A DNA stretch of 64,000 nucleotides, taken from the NCBI GenBank assembly GCA_030278955.1, contig JAOANR010000010.1, positions 19,746,444 through 19,810,443 of the forward strand, given 5' to 3'. Made by a program: the position numbers and the translations under genes. The stretch comes from Hygrophila difformis (lineage: Eukaryota; Streptophyta; Magnoliopsida; Lamiales; Acanthaceae). Below the pieces are notes generated by a model. The model was not told where the DNA came from and ran no database searches. It was given only the letters and a program-made list of their open reading frames with translations. This document shows, one piece after another, positions 45,847 to 58,150 of the stretch. Each line of letters begins with the position of its first letter. Position 1 is the first letter of the stretch.

Positions 45847-46887
45847 TTCCGACGAGTTCGAACGGAGGAAAGGTTAAGATGAGTGACTGGTTTCGCGAAG
45901 GAGAAGGGTTCGCGAGAGAGAAAACACGGGGGTTTTGGAAATGTGAAAAGTGAAAGTGAAGGAAGTGGGGGAAACAAGGATATTTAAAGAGTTTGAAAAG
46001 GGGGGGTTCGAATTATCCACACCAATTCGAATTAATTCGAATTGGTGTATTCTGTGTGGGATGCGAGTTATTCAGGCCAATTCGAATTAATTCGAATTGG
46101 CTTGAAAGACAAAAATTATATGCGCAAGTTCGAATTGTGAATCAATTCGAATTAATTCGAATTGACTCATAATTCGAACTTGGTGAAGGGGAGTGACTTC
46201 ACACGGAAATGCTTTTGTGGGCTAATTCGAATTATTGGTGTGGTTCGAATTAATTCGAACTTCCCCACAATTTGAATTGCTCACTTGCATAAGAGAATGC
46301 CTTTTGTGTGCCAATTCGAATTAGTCAGGCAATTCGAATTAATTCGAATTGCCTTATAATTCGAATTGCAACACTTGGCCTACTAAAATATCCGAAAATT
46401 CTGCCTTGGGTGCCAATTCGAATTTGCATGGCAATTTGAATTAATTCGAATTGCCTGCATAATTCGAATTAACTAATCCGAATGTGAAAATTTCCAAGGC
46501 AAAATGTCTTATGTGGTATGTTCCAAGCAATTCGAATTAATTCGAATTTTCTTGAAATGAAAATTAAACCACATCCAAGACCAAGACTTAGGAAAATTTG
46601 GATTTTCAAAAATTTATGTTCATCAAGATGAACTCAAGAGCAAACATATCTACATAGACTTAGAATTTAAAACATATTGCTTGCATAATTTAGGTTGGGT
46701 TAACAGTTTTATTTTATGAATTTATTCTGGATTTTAGATTTCTCTAAATTCCAGAATTAATTTTCATTAAATATAATATTAACCCAACCGGGAACTTGGT
46801 TTTTGGAAGCTTTATCTTTCTTTTTGTTGGTTCCTTGAATTCCTGCAAAATAATTATGAAAAGGTATTAGGTTTTCTCCAAATATCA
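45847..46887 (-). promoter_or_regulatory. LTR-like internal promoter of the C F-box gene with palindrome array
   Basis: On the - strand it begins TGATATTTGG right after a polypurine motif, as an LTR would. An array of AATTCGAATT palindromes (46545-46006, at least six cores) follows, and then a TATA-like TTTAAATA near 45987-45980, a pyrimidine-rich leader and the ATG at 45846. The palindrome word is the one used in C's own LTR. BD has the matching tract at 62936-64000 with a different palindrome word. Confidence 0.72.
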
Positions 46888-46922
46888 ACATCCTCACATT
46901 TAGAGTCTTAGTACTCTAAATG
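46888..46922 (-). promoter_or_regulatory. Internal hairpin polypurine motif (element C)
   Basis: On the - strand CATTTAGAGT and ACTCTAAATG form a 10-bp stem that runs into TAAATGTGAGGATGT, then TGATATTTGG. It lies 83 bases after the end of pol. It is nearly identical to 62901-62935 in BD. Confidence 0.72.
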
Positions 46923-47004
46923 TTCAATTGATTTTTGGATACTTTGTCCCAATAAAAATAAGTGAAGAAAGTAACAAATACGTAAGTAAATATATGTATA
47001 ATAT

Positions 47005-50000
47005 TTATTGAACATAAGCCGGTTCTGTTGTCATCTGAGCTTCTTTTTCGGGGTCGAACTGCCCAAGATACTCCTTCAGTCTGTGTCCATTCACCACCAG
47101 CTCTCCTTTGTCAGTTCGGATCCTGACAGCTCCACTTTCAAACACGTGCACCACTTCGTATGGCCCTTCCCATCTGGATTTAAGCTTTCCGGGGAACAGC
47201 TTCAATCTAGAATTGAATAACAAGACCTTCTGGCCAACATAGAAGTGTTTAGATTTAATACGACGATCGTGTAACTTCTGGGTCCGCTCTTTATAAATCC
47301 TCGAGCTCTCATAAGCTTGCGCACGTATTTCCTCAATTTCATTGAGGTTCAACTTGCGCTTACTCTGGGCAACTCGGGAGTCAAAATTGAGCATTCGTAC
47401 GGCCCAGTAAGCCTTATGCTCTAGTTCTACGGGCAAATGACAGGCCTTTCCGAAGATGAGTCTGTATGGAGACATCCCAATGGGAGTCTTGAATGCAGTG
47501 CGGTATGCCCATAAAGCATCATTGAGCTTACGTGACCAATCCTTGCGAGTTGTCCCCACAGTGGCCTCGAGTATGTGTTTGATTTCGCGGTTAGAGACCT
47601 CGACTTGACCACTGGTTTAGGGATGGTAAGGCATGCCGATCTTGTGGAGAATCTCATTTTTGCTCATAAGATTTGCAAACGCTTTATTAACAAAATGGGT
47701 TCCTCCATCTGATATGATCACCCTGGGTACACCAAATCTATTGAAAATGTTATTTTTCAAAAATTTGACGACCTGGTTGCCATCATTGGTTGGCAGTGCA
47801 ACAGCCTCAACCCACTTGGAAACGTAATCGACAGCTACCAAGATGTAATGGTTCCCATCAGACGTCGGAAATGGTCCCATGAAGTCAATACCCCATACAT
47901 CGAAAATCTCGAGAGTGAGAATTCCTTGTTGAGGCATCTCATCCCTCTTGGAGATATTCCCTAGTCTTTGGCATCTGTCGCAAGCTTTAACAAACGCTTT
48001 GCAATCCTCGTAAATGGTAGGCCAATAAAAACCGCACTCGAGCACCTTATGAGCTGTTCGAGTGGGGCCATGGTGACCTCCATATTCCGATTCATGGCAT
48101 TTCTTAGCGATTTGATAAGCCTCGTGCTCAGTTACACATCGTCTAATAATCTAATCTGCACAATGCTTGAAGAGGTAAGGGTCTTCCCAGAAGTAGTTAA
48201 CTACATCTCGGTTGAACCTCGCTTTGTGGCCTCTGCTTTGAAATGGTGGGGTTATTCCGCATGCTAAAAAGTTAGCAATATCGGAAAACTACGGACAAGC
48301 TTGATCATGAAGATGCAAGGCAAACAGTTGCTCGTCCGGAAAATTCTCATTTACGGCTAGCTCATTTTTATCATTTTCTAGTCGAGACAAATGGTCAGCA
48401 GCACCATTGTCTCTGCCTTTTCTATCTTTTATTATAATGTTGAATTCTTGCAGCAAAAGTACCCACCTGATTAATCGAGGTTTGGCGTCTTGTTTGCTAA
48501 ACAAGTATCTTAGTGCAGAGTGATCTGTGTACACTGTGGCTTTCGTACCAATGAGATATTGTCTGAATTTATCAAACGCAAAAACCACAGCATACATCTC
48601 CTTCTCCGTGGTGGTGTAGTTAATTTGGGCCTCATTCAGGGCATGACTTGCATAATGAATCACGCAGTGCTTCCCTTCCTTATGTTGCCCAAGAACTGCA
48701 CCCACGGCGAGATCACTTGCATCACACATTACCTCGAAAGGTATTGACCAATCGAGTGGTTGCACTATTGGAGCAGAAATCAACATTCCTTTGAGCGTGT
48801 CAAAGGCTTGAACACACGCTTCATTTATTACAATAGGGTTTTCTTTACAAAGCAAGTTAGTGAGCGGCTTGGCAATTTTAGAAAAGTCTTTTATGAATCT
48901 CCGGTAGAAACCGGCATGCCCTAAGAAACTCCTAACTGCTTTTATTGAATTAGGCAATGGTAGGTTTGAGATGACTGAGACCTTAGCTCTGTCGACTTCG
49001 ATACCTGCGCGCGAGATGCGGTGACCCAACACTATTCCTTCGGTGACCATGAAATGGCACTTCTTCCAGTTCAAGACTAGGTTGGTGTCCTCACATCTTT
49101 TCAAAATTTGTGCAAGATTAGTCAAGCATTCATCAAAAGTATCTCCATACACATAGAAGTCATCCATGAAAACTTCAATGCATTTTTCGATAAATTCTGA
49201 GAAAATTGACATCATGCATCGTTGAAATGTGGCAGGCGCATTACAAAGTCCAAAAGGCATGCGCCTGTACGCAAAAGTTCCGTAGGGGCACGTGAATGTG
49301 GTCTTGTCGTGATCCTCGCTAGCTATTACAATCTGATTGTAGCCAGAGTACCCATCCAAAAAGCAGTAGTACTCCCTTCCGGCCAACCTCTCCAGCATCT
49401 GATCAATGAATGGCAAGGGGAAATGATCCTTCCTGGTAGCGGTATTGAGCTTCCGGTAGTCGATGCAAACTCTCCAACCGGTCACTGGACGCGTCGCCAT
49501 TTCTTCTCCTTGCTCATTAGTCGTTACACAGATCCCCCCGCGTTTCGGTACGACCTGCACTGGGCTAACCCATTTGCTATCAGAGATAGGATAGATGATA
49601 CCAGCATCTAAGAGCTTGATAACTTCTTTCCTTACCACTTCCTGCATATGGGGGTTCAGACGCCTTTGTGGTTGCCTTGAGGGCTTGTACTCCTCTTCCA
49701 TTAAAATTCTGTGTATGCAAACAGAGGGGCTTATTCCTTTTATGTCAGAAATGGTCCATCCGATTGCATGTACATATTTCTTTAGAATGTCTACCAGAGC
49801 TTTTTCTTGTTCTTGTGTCAGCTTGGCTGACACAATCACCGGTAATCTTTTATGTTCAGCGAGAAAAACGTACTTAAGATGATCCGGAAGTATTTTAAGT
49901 TCAAGCTCTGGTGGGCATTCAACGGAAGGCAGTAATTTGCGAGAAATGGATGGGAGAGAGAGATCAGATTTACCTTCAGGATCCTGTGTCAGCACAGGAT

Positions 50001-52992
50001 CCACTTTCTCCTCAGCAGTGCTTTCCTCTTCCTCCGGGATGAACTCAACTCCATCGAATTCTTCAAGGTCCCCAGAGATAGGGTCCTCGAAGTGGACAGC
50101 GTTGCAGCTCCTTGGTTGCTCCGCACCTTCAGGCTTCAGTACCTGTTTTGAAACTTTGCTTGGCTCATCAGTCACAGAGTCTATGCTCTCATCCTCACTC
50201 CTACTGTCTATTACATCAAAAATGGAACAAGATCCCTCAGACGGGAACTTCTGCAGCTTTCCCATGTCGAAATCCAATTCTTCTTCTCCGACTCGGAGCT
50301 TGATTTGATTTGATCTAGCGTCTATAAGTGCACCACCGGTTGAGAGAAAGGGGCGGCCTAAGATCAGTGGCATCTCGTAGTCCTCCTCTATATCCAAAAT
50401 AATGAAGTCGACGGGGAAGAGGGTCCCTCCCGTCTTGACAATTACGTCCTTCAGGATTCCGATTGGATGGGTAATTGATCGGTCTGCCAGCTGTAACTTC
50501 ATTGTAACCGGTTCAATTGTTCCCAAGTGAAGACGTTTCACCATGGCAAGTGGCATGACGTTGATGCTCGATCCCAGATCGCACAATCCTTTTCCAACAT
50601 TAGTTTTCCCAATGTGGATCGGCAATGTAATACATCCTGGATCTTCCTTCTTCTCCGGTAGCACTCTTTGGATAATGGCACTGCAGCTGCTGTTCAAAAT
50701 CACTACTTCCTCCTGCTCAACTTTTCTCCTCCCTGAAATCATTTCTTTAAGAAATTTAGTATAGACGGGCATTTCTGAAATCATTTCGACCAATGGAATA
50801 GTGATCTCGACAGCTTTCAGTCTTTCTAAAAACTTTTTAAATTTTTCATCTTGTTCCTTATTTTTAAGACGTGCCGGGTATGGCACCCTTGGCATGTACT
50901 TATTATTGTTTGTTTTTGGTGGTAAAGAGAAGGAAGTTGTACCTTCAACCCTACCCTTTTCAGCTCCCTTTGCAGCTTCAGCCTGCGGAATAGCTGTTTC
51001 TGATTTGTCCTCGACCAGTCCAATACCATCTCCTCCTTCGATCCCTTCACTTTCTGTTTCACCCTCCACTAGATCCTTTTCCTCCTCGGCCGTCTCTTTT
51101 CCATGTCCAACAATTCCTTTCAGAGTCTTGCCTCCCCGCAATGTGATTGCTTTACACTGCGGGTTAGCTTCAGTACTGCTTGGAAGTGTTCCTTTCCCCC
51201 TATTCTGTAGTTCCTTGGCCAATTGGGTGACTTGCGTCTCCACATTCTTGATTGATGACTGCAGTTGTTGATTTATATCCTTCTGGTTGGCTATAAACTC
51301 AGTCATCAGGTTCTCCAAACGAGATGGTGGCCTTTGGTTATATTGCTGATTCTGATCAGGTTGGGATTGGAAATTCTGGAAATTCTGGCCTTGATTCTGA
51401 TTAGGCCTCTGTTGGATTTGAGGTTGGAAATTCTGATTCTGATTTTGAAAGTTCTGCACTCTTTGCTGGACGAATCCTTGGTTCTGAGGTCTGAAGTTTT
51501 GCTGTGGGTTTTGGAACTGGTTGGGCTGGTTTGGCTGCAACAAATGCGCGTTAAGTGCATTGTTGTTGGAATAAGAGAGGTTGGGATGGCGATTTTGGTA
51601 GTTCCCAGCATAATTACAGCTTTCGGTAGCTATCTGTTGGCATGTATCAGTTGGATGAGGTCCCTGACACAGTCCACAGATAACTCCTGATTGCTGTGGT
51701 TGAACTTGGTCAGATGAGGTTCCTGCCTGAGAAGCGTCCGTTCCCTTCCCTTTATCCTGACTCAGCTGTATCGCAGCTACCTGTTCTTGCAATTTTTCAA
51801 AATCTGTTTTCCCTTCACTTACAACAAAGACTTTTCTGGGAGGATCCTCCTTCTTATCGTCTGTGTTTAGGATGGATCTGTTGACAGACATTGTCTCAAT
51901 CTTCTCCCAAGCTTGGTCCATAGGCAAGTGGAGCAAATGTCGACCGCCAGCCGCGTCTAACATTGTTCTCCATGGATGGGTGAGTCCTCCGTAGAATTTC
52001 CTCAATTGCTCCCATGGTGCGTACCCATGTTGGGGGCATCGCCTGATGAGGCCCAAGAATCTTTCCTTCGCATCATATAATGATTCGTCTGGCTTCATTT
52101 TAAAATCTCCAATCTTAGCTCGTCCTTCCTCAATCTTTGATTCTGGAAAATACTTCAGCAAAAAGCTCCTCACCAAGTCTGCCCAAGTGCTCCTCAGATT
52201 GATAGGCAATGACTTATACCAGTCCCTGGCACCACTATACAAAGAAAATGGGAACAACATTAGTCTTATAGCATCAGGAGAGACTCCCTGATTTTTGATT
52301 GTGTCGCAGAGCTCCAGGAAGGTCTGGAGATGATCATGAGGGTCCTCATGATTTGCACCGCAAAACTGATTGTTTTGCACCAAATTAATGAGTGCCGGTT
52401 TGAGCTCGAAATTGCGTGCAGGAAAGTGTGCTCTCCCAGGTCCATCCAGATAGGGCTCTACTATTGGTTGCATGAAGTCTGCTGCTGCTTGCTGCTGTTG
52501 TTGATTTCCTTGTTCAGCTTGGTTCTGGTACTGTTGGTGATAATTTGGAAATTGCTGGAAGTTATGTGGATCTTGTGGGTTATTCTGAAACTGATCTGGA
52601 TTGAAAGCTTGATTTTGGTATTGTTGGTTTGGTATGTTTTGGTTTTGGTGGAATTGGTTTACGGGTGGTGGTGGTTGTTGGTGGAATTGCTGGTGTTGTT
52701 GCTGATTAGGATTTGGTAGATTCTCCTCTTCGTTGGCACGATTAGGATGCTCTACCACTCCTCCGTCAGCTCCATTACCAGGGTTATTTGGTGGTTGGTC
52801 TATGGGTAAGATCGGGGGAATGTTCTGGTTATCTGCCATATCTGATAGATCGCTGCTCGATGTTTCAGGTGAAGTGCGGGTCCGACGCTCCTGCTCTTTC
52901 CGTCTTCTGGCTTCTGCCCTCAGTTGGCGAGCGGTCCTTTCTATTTCTAGATCGAACGGTAGCTCCGGTAATGTGTTCCTTCTCCGTTGCAT
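47005..52992 (-). pseudogene. gag-pol: gag-pol of element C, one frame with three nonsense codons
   Basis: A single frame of 1996 codons from ATG 52992 to 47005. Gag: basic start, N/Q-rich 95-175, capsid core about 243-360, zinc knuckle CGLCQGPHPTDTC near 440. Protease: DLGSSINV near 802. RT: about 1120-1330 with CIDYRKLN and FMDDF. RNase H: about 1410-1530 ([30 protein letters not shown]). Integrase: zinc finger, WGIDFMG, ISDGGTH, then the GPY/F-like end SRWEGPYEV. Gag and pol are fused without a frameshift. In-frame stops lie at 48291-48289, 48153-48151 and 47619-47617; comparison with D shows single-base changes. Gag, protease, RT and RNase H are therefore intact, but integrase is truncated. 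Confidence 0.94.
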
Positions 52993-53121
52993 AAGCAGTT
53001 GGTATCAAGCTTCTGACAGTACCTGTACAACCCCCAGGTTAGTAACGGTTCACGAATATATACAAAGACTATCTATGAGTAAATCAGGAATGTAATTCTC
53101 CTAGTAAACGGCGCTGCATCC
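52993..53121 (-). other. Leader of element C
   Basis: A short untranslated stretch between primer site and gag. It resembles 27847-27974 in BD. Confidence 0.7.
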
Positions 53122-53410
53122 TCCCCGGCAACGGCGCCATGAAACTTTTGCACCCGTTTCCAACTTCATGGTGCAGCCGGGGTAAACAATTCAATCTTAC
53201 CAGACACCATTGTTCAATACTTAATAAAGTATTATTTATTACAACTGTCTGCATTTCCCCGGCAACGGCGCCATGAAACTTTTGCACCCGTTTCCAGCTT
53301 CATGGTGCAGCCGGGGTAAATAATTCAATCTTTCCAGACACCATTGTTCAATACTTAATAAAGTATTATTTATTACAACTGTCTGCATTTCCCCGGCAAC
53401 GGCACCATGA
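53122..53410 (-). repeat. Three tandem primer-site copies at the end of the C 5' LTR
   Basis: TGGCGCCGTTGCCGGGGA (- strand) occurs at 53139-53122 and again near 53274-53257, and with one change (TGGTGCCG) near 53408-53391. Each is preceded by AAAAGTTTCA, the LTR end. The repeat period is about 134 bp. The 3' LTR keeps one internal copy fewer. Only the copy nearest gag is outside the LTR. Confidence 0.85.
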
Positions 53411-56400
53411 AACTTTTGACGAGTTTCATTAACACGAGTAATTTTTTGAAATCTCAAGTGTGGATTTATTAAATGAAAAGAGTTATGATGTAGGGAAGGG
53501 GTTTAAGGATATGTTATGATTTCCCTTTTTATTACTCATGTGGGGTTCAAACGGCGCTGTGGTCCTTCCCGCCATGAAACTTTTGACAAATATCACGGTG
53601 CAACCGGGATGGACCTTCAGTCTGTCACCCTGAAAGTCCCTGGTATCTGCACCATGATGCTTCTCTTAATTTCATGTCAAGAAGATACCTGCCATGAAAT
53701 TCTTGAACATCTTCCCACTGTATGAGTATTTTCCCGAAATGTTGCTTTTATTTTACTCGTGTCAAGAAACTGTGCTCCCGAAAGCGCACGGAGTCAAAAA
53801 TTGCAGTAATTTATAGTAAGTACCGGATCGTTCACTGGAGGATGTGCGATGGAAGCAGGGCCCACGTAATTTACTAAGATTTTCCACTCGGTTACTCGTT
53901 TCAAGTTTTGCATGGTTTTCTAACAACTACTTGACATAAATTAAACCAGATCATGAAAGCAGTAAAAATTATTCTACAAAGCATGGTAAACTAGGTCGAA
54001 GAAAGCAATTAAATCTATACTACGAAAGCAATATAAAATTATGCTACACTATCTAGAAAGCAAGTTTAAATATGACAGAAGGGACAGGGAGGGAATAATG
54101 AAGATTGGACAAGATTCAGATGAAACACAATTAAACTTCCATTTTTATACACAGATCTTAGCTTGGGATAATCCTCTAGTTAGCTAACTCTCATGCTTTC
54201 TACACCATGTTCCCTTTAACAGACAGGTACTTATGGTGAGAATTTACATGCTCTTAAGACAACAATTTCTAAGATACCACAGACTTATAACTCCCTCCAC
54301 AGGCCTTGTGAAGTTACATTACATATCTGTGGTGGACAAGCAACACCTAACATATCATTAGTTGACATGCCAAGTACTCCTATCATTCCCCCATGTCACA
54401 CCCAAAGTTTCAAATCAAGCCCCAAACCATTCCATAACTCTCAAACCTTTTAACAGATGGACAGCCCCTAATTCTTCCGAGTGACCTCTATGAAAGCATC
54501 TAAGGAAAGCAGTAAGAAAGCTGTAAAGAAAGCATTTAAATCTATCACTCGGAATCGTTAAAAACGTCTCTTTCCGTTAGTATAAAAGAGCCCCTGGTCT
54601 TGGTGACCAGATGCAGATCAAGAACCCCCGAGATATCAATAAGCCACAGGGCTTACAACATCTGGGTAGTTATGAGATACAAACTAAATGAAACAGATCC
54701 ATAAATGAACCTATTCCGGATGTACTCACTCAAGACTCAATTCTAGACTTTGGCAGAAGAAGATAGTAGTCGAAGGAATACTCGACCTTACCTTATAAAT
54801 TCACCAAGACCTATATGTTGTTCCTCTAGTATTATTTATCACATCTCATCTACACCCAAGTGGATATTGACTTAATGCGATATCTAATATCAAATTTCCA
54901 ACACACAGCAATTTTGAGAAGCAAATGAGTATTTGAAAATCATTCCCTAAACAGGTACTGGACTCTCAATCAAAACACAGATCCTTTCAGTCTAGACGAG
55001 ACCTAATCGCTGACTCTGCTTCTAAGCTCTTAAAATCAACCCCCAGTGGAATATGAATTAGTCATAACTGTTGAATTTATCCCTTACTCAGATCCGGATT
55101 TTACAAAGGAATTTTTATTGGAAATTTATTATGCGGCATCTGATTTACATCAAGACTTCTGTGTCCAAGGGGAAGGATCCCCAAAATAGCAATAAGACCA
55201 GAACATCTACATAATATTATCATGCATACAAGTATATGAAAAGGAAAATAAAATACCCCAAAATATATGGTGGGGTTAGACAGAATGCGATACACAAGAT
55301 GGATTAGCCTGATATGAGAAGAAATCGGCTAAAAAGAGTGCCAGAGATAGTTGGGGTTTTCCGGACTGCAAACATCTGCTGTCCGGTTCCCAATTATCCA
55401 AGATGATTGATTTTAGACAGAAAGAATTCCAAACAACGGTGACCGCTGTCATTTATTTTTCTTTTGTCTGTGAGTGGAAGAAAAACCCACATATTTCTTG
55501 CTGTAATATGTCTTAACTGATGTTGGTCGGCATTAGTTAATACTATTGCAACTTGAATTCAGGTTGAGAAATTAAGATAAAGAAAATTAAAACTGTATCT
55601 GATTAGGAATTGGCTGAGTGACTAATCGAAATTCTTAGTGAAGAGAATGCTCGCCGAAGCTTCCACCAACCACTAACCAGATCATGCAAAATAACAGATA
55701 ATGATTGACACATAGAAGACGGGTTAGTCGATATCCCTGTGAATGGACATTTCACCAACATTAATCTGTGTGTTTCTCATTATCCGTTCATACACACAAT
55801 GAAAGAGAAAATATAAAAGTAAGAAAATATTTTTGGTATTGTGTGGGTGTTAAGCACACAATAGGTGGACACTAATGGGTTGAAATGTGTAATGGATGGA
55901 AATCAGATGAATTTGGCCTAGGCCCAATACACCCATGCAACTTACACAAATCATGGCAGAAAATGTTTTTGGAGTTTTCAAAATAGAAGGGATAGTTCAA
56001 TTCGAATTATTGGGGTAATTCGAATTGAGAATGCATGAAGAATGAAGTATGATCTTACCCAATTAATCCTTGCAAAGGAGTGAGATATCATCTAATTCGA
56101 ATTGTTGAGCAATTCGAATTAATTCGAATTGGACAACTCGAATTGATGAAGTCCTTTCCTTGCTCAAAATTGACTAAGGCATATACCTCAAGGGGAAGGT
56201 GAATTCGAATTGTCCAGCAATTCGAATTAATTCGAATTGGGCAATTCGAATTGGTTGGGGGTAGAAAATAAACTAAGGCATGAGTGGGTGGCAATGGATA
56301 CAATGTGGTTTTCAAGCCAATTCGAATTGTTGAGCAATTCGAATTAATTCGAACTGGATAATTCGAATTGGTTGGAAACCACATGAAGAGATTTTTGGGT

Positions 56401-58145
56401 GTGCAATTCGAATTTCTTAGGCAATTCGAGATAATTCGAATTGCCTCAATTCGAATTACACAGTTTCAAACAACAACAATTTTTGTTCTCACAAGTATGG
56501 GTTAGGTGAACACTGTACTGTAATGATGGGTTTAGATTTACTAAATCCCTCATCTCACATCAATGTCATTTCACAGCCACCCTAGTGAGATTTTCAAGAA
56601 ATAAACAAACACATGTCCAGTGGGTATTTGCAAAATTCAAAACCTATTGCTACAAACAAGGGATCAAAGATCAAAGAGCCTAAAACATCTAGTTATCTAA
56701 GAACTGCATGAATAAACTAAGAACACTCAAGTTATCTAAGGTAGCATGAAATAAGATTAGGGCAGGAAGAATAAAACCTAAATATGAATTTTAACAACCC
56801 ATAAAAACATCTAAAACCTAAGAACACTTATTTGAAGCTCTAAGGCACAAAATCAAGCCAAAAACCCACCAAACATGCATTTATTAAGTTTGAATGTCAA
56901 CTAGGACATAATAAATGTAACCTAGTTGAAACAAACAAACATACTAAGCATTTATTTCTAGAGAAAGCATTAAAGAGTGCCAACACACATGAATAAAACC
57001 ATTTCTGGAAATTTTCTTTGTATTGACACTTTGGAAGCAAAATAAAGACCCCAAAACCATCATTAGGTTGAAGGTAGGGTTTATTCTAACTAGAAAGCAT
57101 GTAAAAATATGGAAAATGGCTACTCTAAGGGTTACACAAACTGCTTCTACACTAAACTAAGATCAAAGCATGTAAAGATTACACTACTTGCAAGAAAAAT
57201 AAACTAAACTAAACTAAACTACCTACCTAACCCTTAAGGGGTGTGGAACCTCCTGCTGTTCTTTTTGTCCCAAGCTGCTTTTTGGCCAAAATTCTTGATC
57301 TCCTGATTCTATTGTGGAAGGTCTGCTTTTATAGATAAATTTCGAAACCCTAGGCCCACCAGTGTTGTGCTCATGTTCCACAGCTTCCTTTGAGTGAAGT
57401 TCGAATTATCTCAATCAATTCGAATTAATTCGAATTGTGAGATCTCTTCCTTGAGCTGGGATTGTGGCCTTTAGTCATCAATTCGAATTGTTGTGAAGAA
57501 TTCGAATTGATCTTTTCTCGAATTGGATGAGGGTTTCTGCTTGGCTTCCTTGCATTTGTGGCAATTCGAATTGTTTGTGCCAATTCGAATTAATTCGAAT
57601 TGGACAATTCGAATTGCACTCCTTCTTCTTGCCCTTGGGTCTCTTCTCTCTTCATTCCCTAATTCGAATTAATTCGAACTTGAACAATTCGAATTAGGCT
57701 TCTGCATCCCTTCCAACACTTAACCATTTCTTTGTTCTCTTCAGCAATTCGAATTGTGTGCAATTCGAATTGTGTGCAATTCGAATTAATTCGAATTGCA
57801 CAATTCGAATTGTGCTTCAACACTTAACCAAATTTCAGTTGTGGGATTTTTGATCTTTTTCCCATCTTTTTGGATTTTTGTAGGCTCTTTTATTCTTTTG
57901 CCCATCTTTTCATTCCTTTTTCTTTTCTTTTTTTTCTTTTTTTCATGTTTTTGGATTTTTCTAACACAAATACAATTAAAATTGCATATTTTGTGTCTTT
58001 TTGTTACCGGCTCGATGTTTTTACAAACTAGCATTAACCTGTCAAATTCAACTGCTTTCTTATTACAATAAGATGGAAACAGATCAAAATGTCCGTCTCA
58101 GACACGGAAATGGATTGAAATAATGGACAATTTTGGCCATTATCA
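53140..58145 (-). repeat. 5' LTR of element C
   Basis: About 5.0 kb; on the - strand it starts TGATAATGGCC at 58145. It contains palindrome arrays 55998-56458 and 57400-57813, a TATA box at 57333-57326 and the shared CCGTGCGCTTTCGG block at 53791-53778. It differs from the 3' LTR mainly by an extra terminal unit and array unit number. No gene is supported. Confidence 0.92.
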
Positions 58146-58150
58146 AGCCT
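58146..58150. repeat. Target site duplication of element C (right copy)
   Basis: AGCCT matches 29240-29244. BD gag continues directly after it. Confidence 0.9.

Larger units (their letters stand above)
29245..58145 (-). mobile_element. Element C: Athila-like retrotransposon with F-box gene, inserted in BD gag
   Basis: Element C is complete, on the - strand, flanked by AGCCT. 5' LTR 58145-53140, primer site 53139-53122, gag-pol 52992-47005, hairpin polypurine motif, promoter tract, F-box gene 45846-43743, further non-coding region, polypurine tract 34157-34143, 3' LTR 34142-29245. Element N (about 7.85 kb with one target copy) is nested inside, so C itself is about 21 kb. The LTRs are nearly identical apart from repeat-number differences, so the insertion is young, although pol carries three nonsense codons. 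Confidence 0.93.

Noticed and set aside
49222..52994. Many + strand ORFs of 60-156 codons opposite C gag-pol, and - strand ORFs opposite D pol
   Set aside because: They are antisense shadows of a strongly coding frame and match no known protein.
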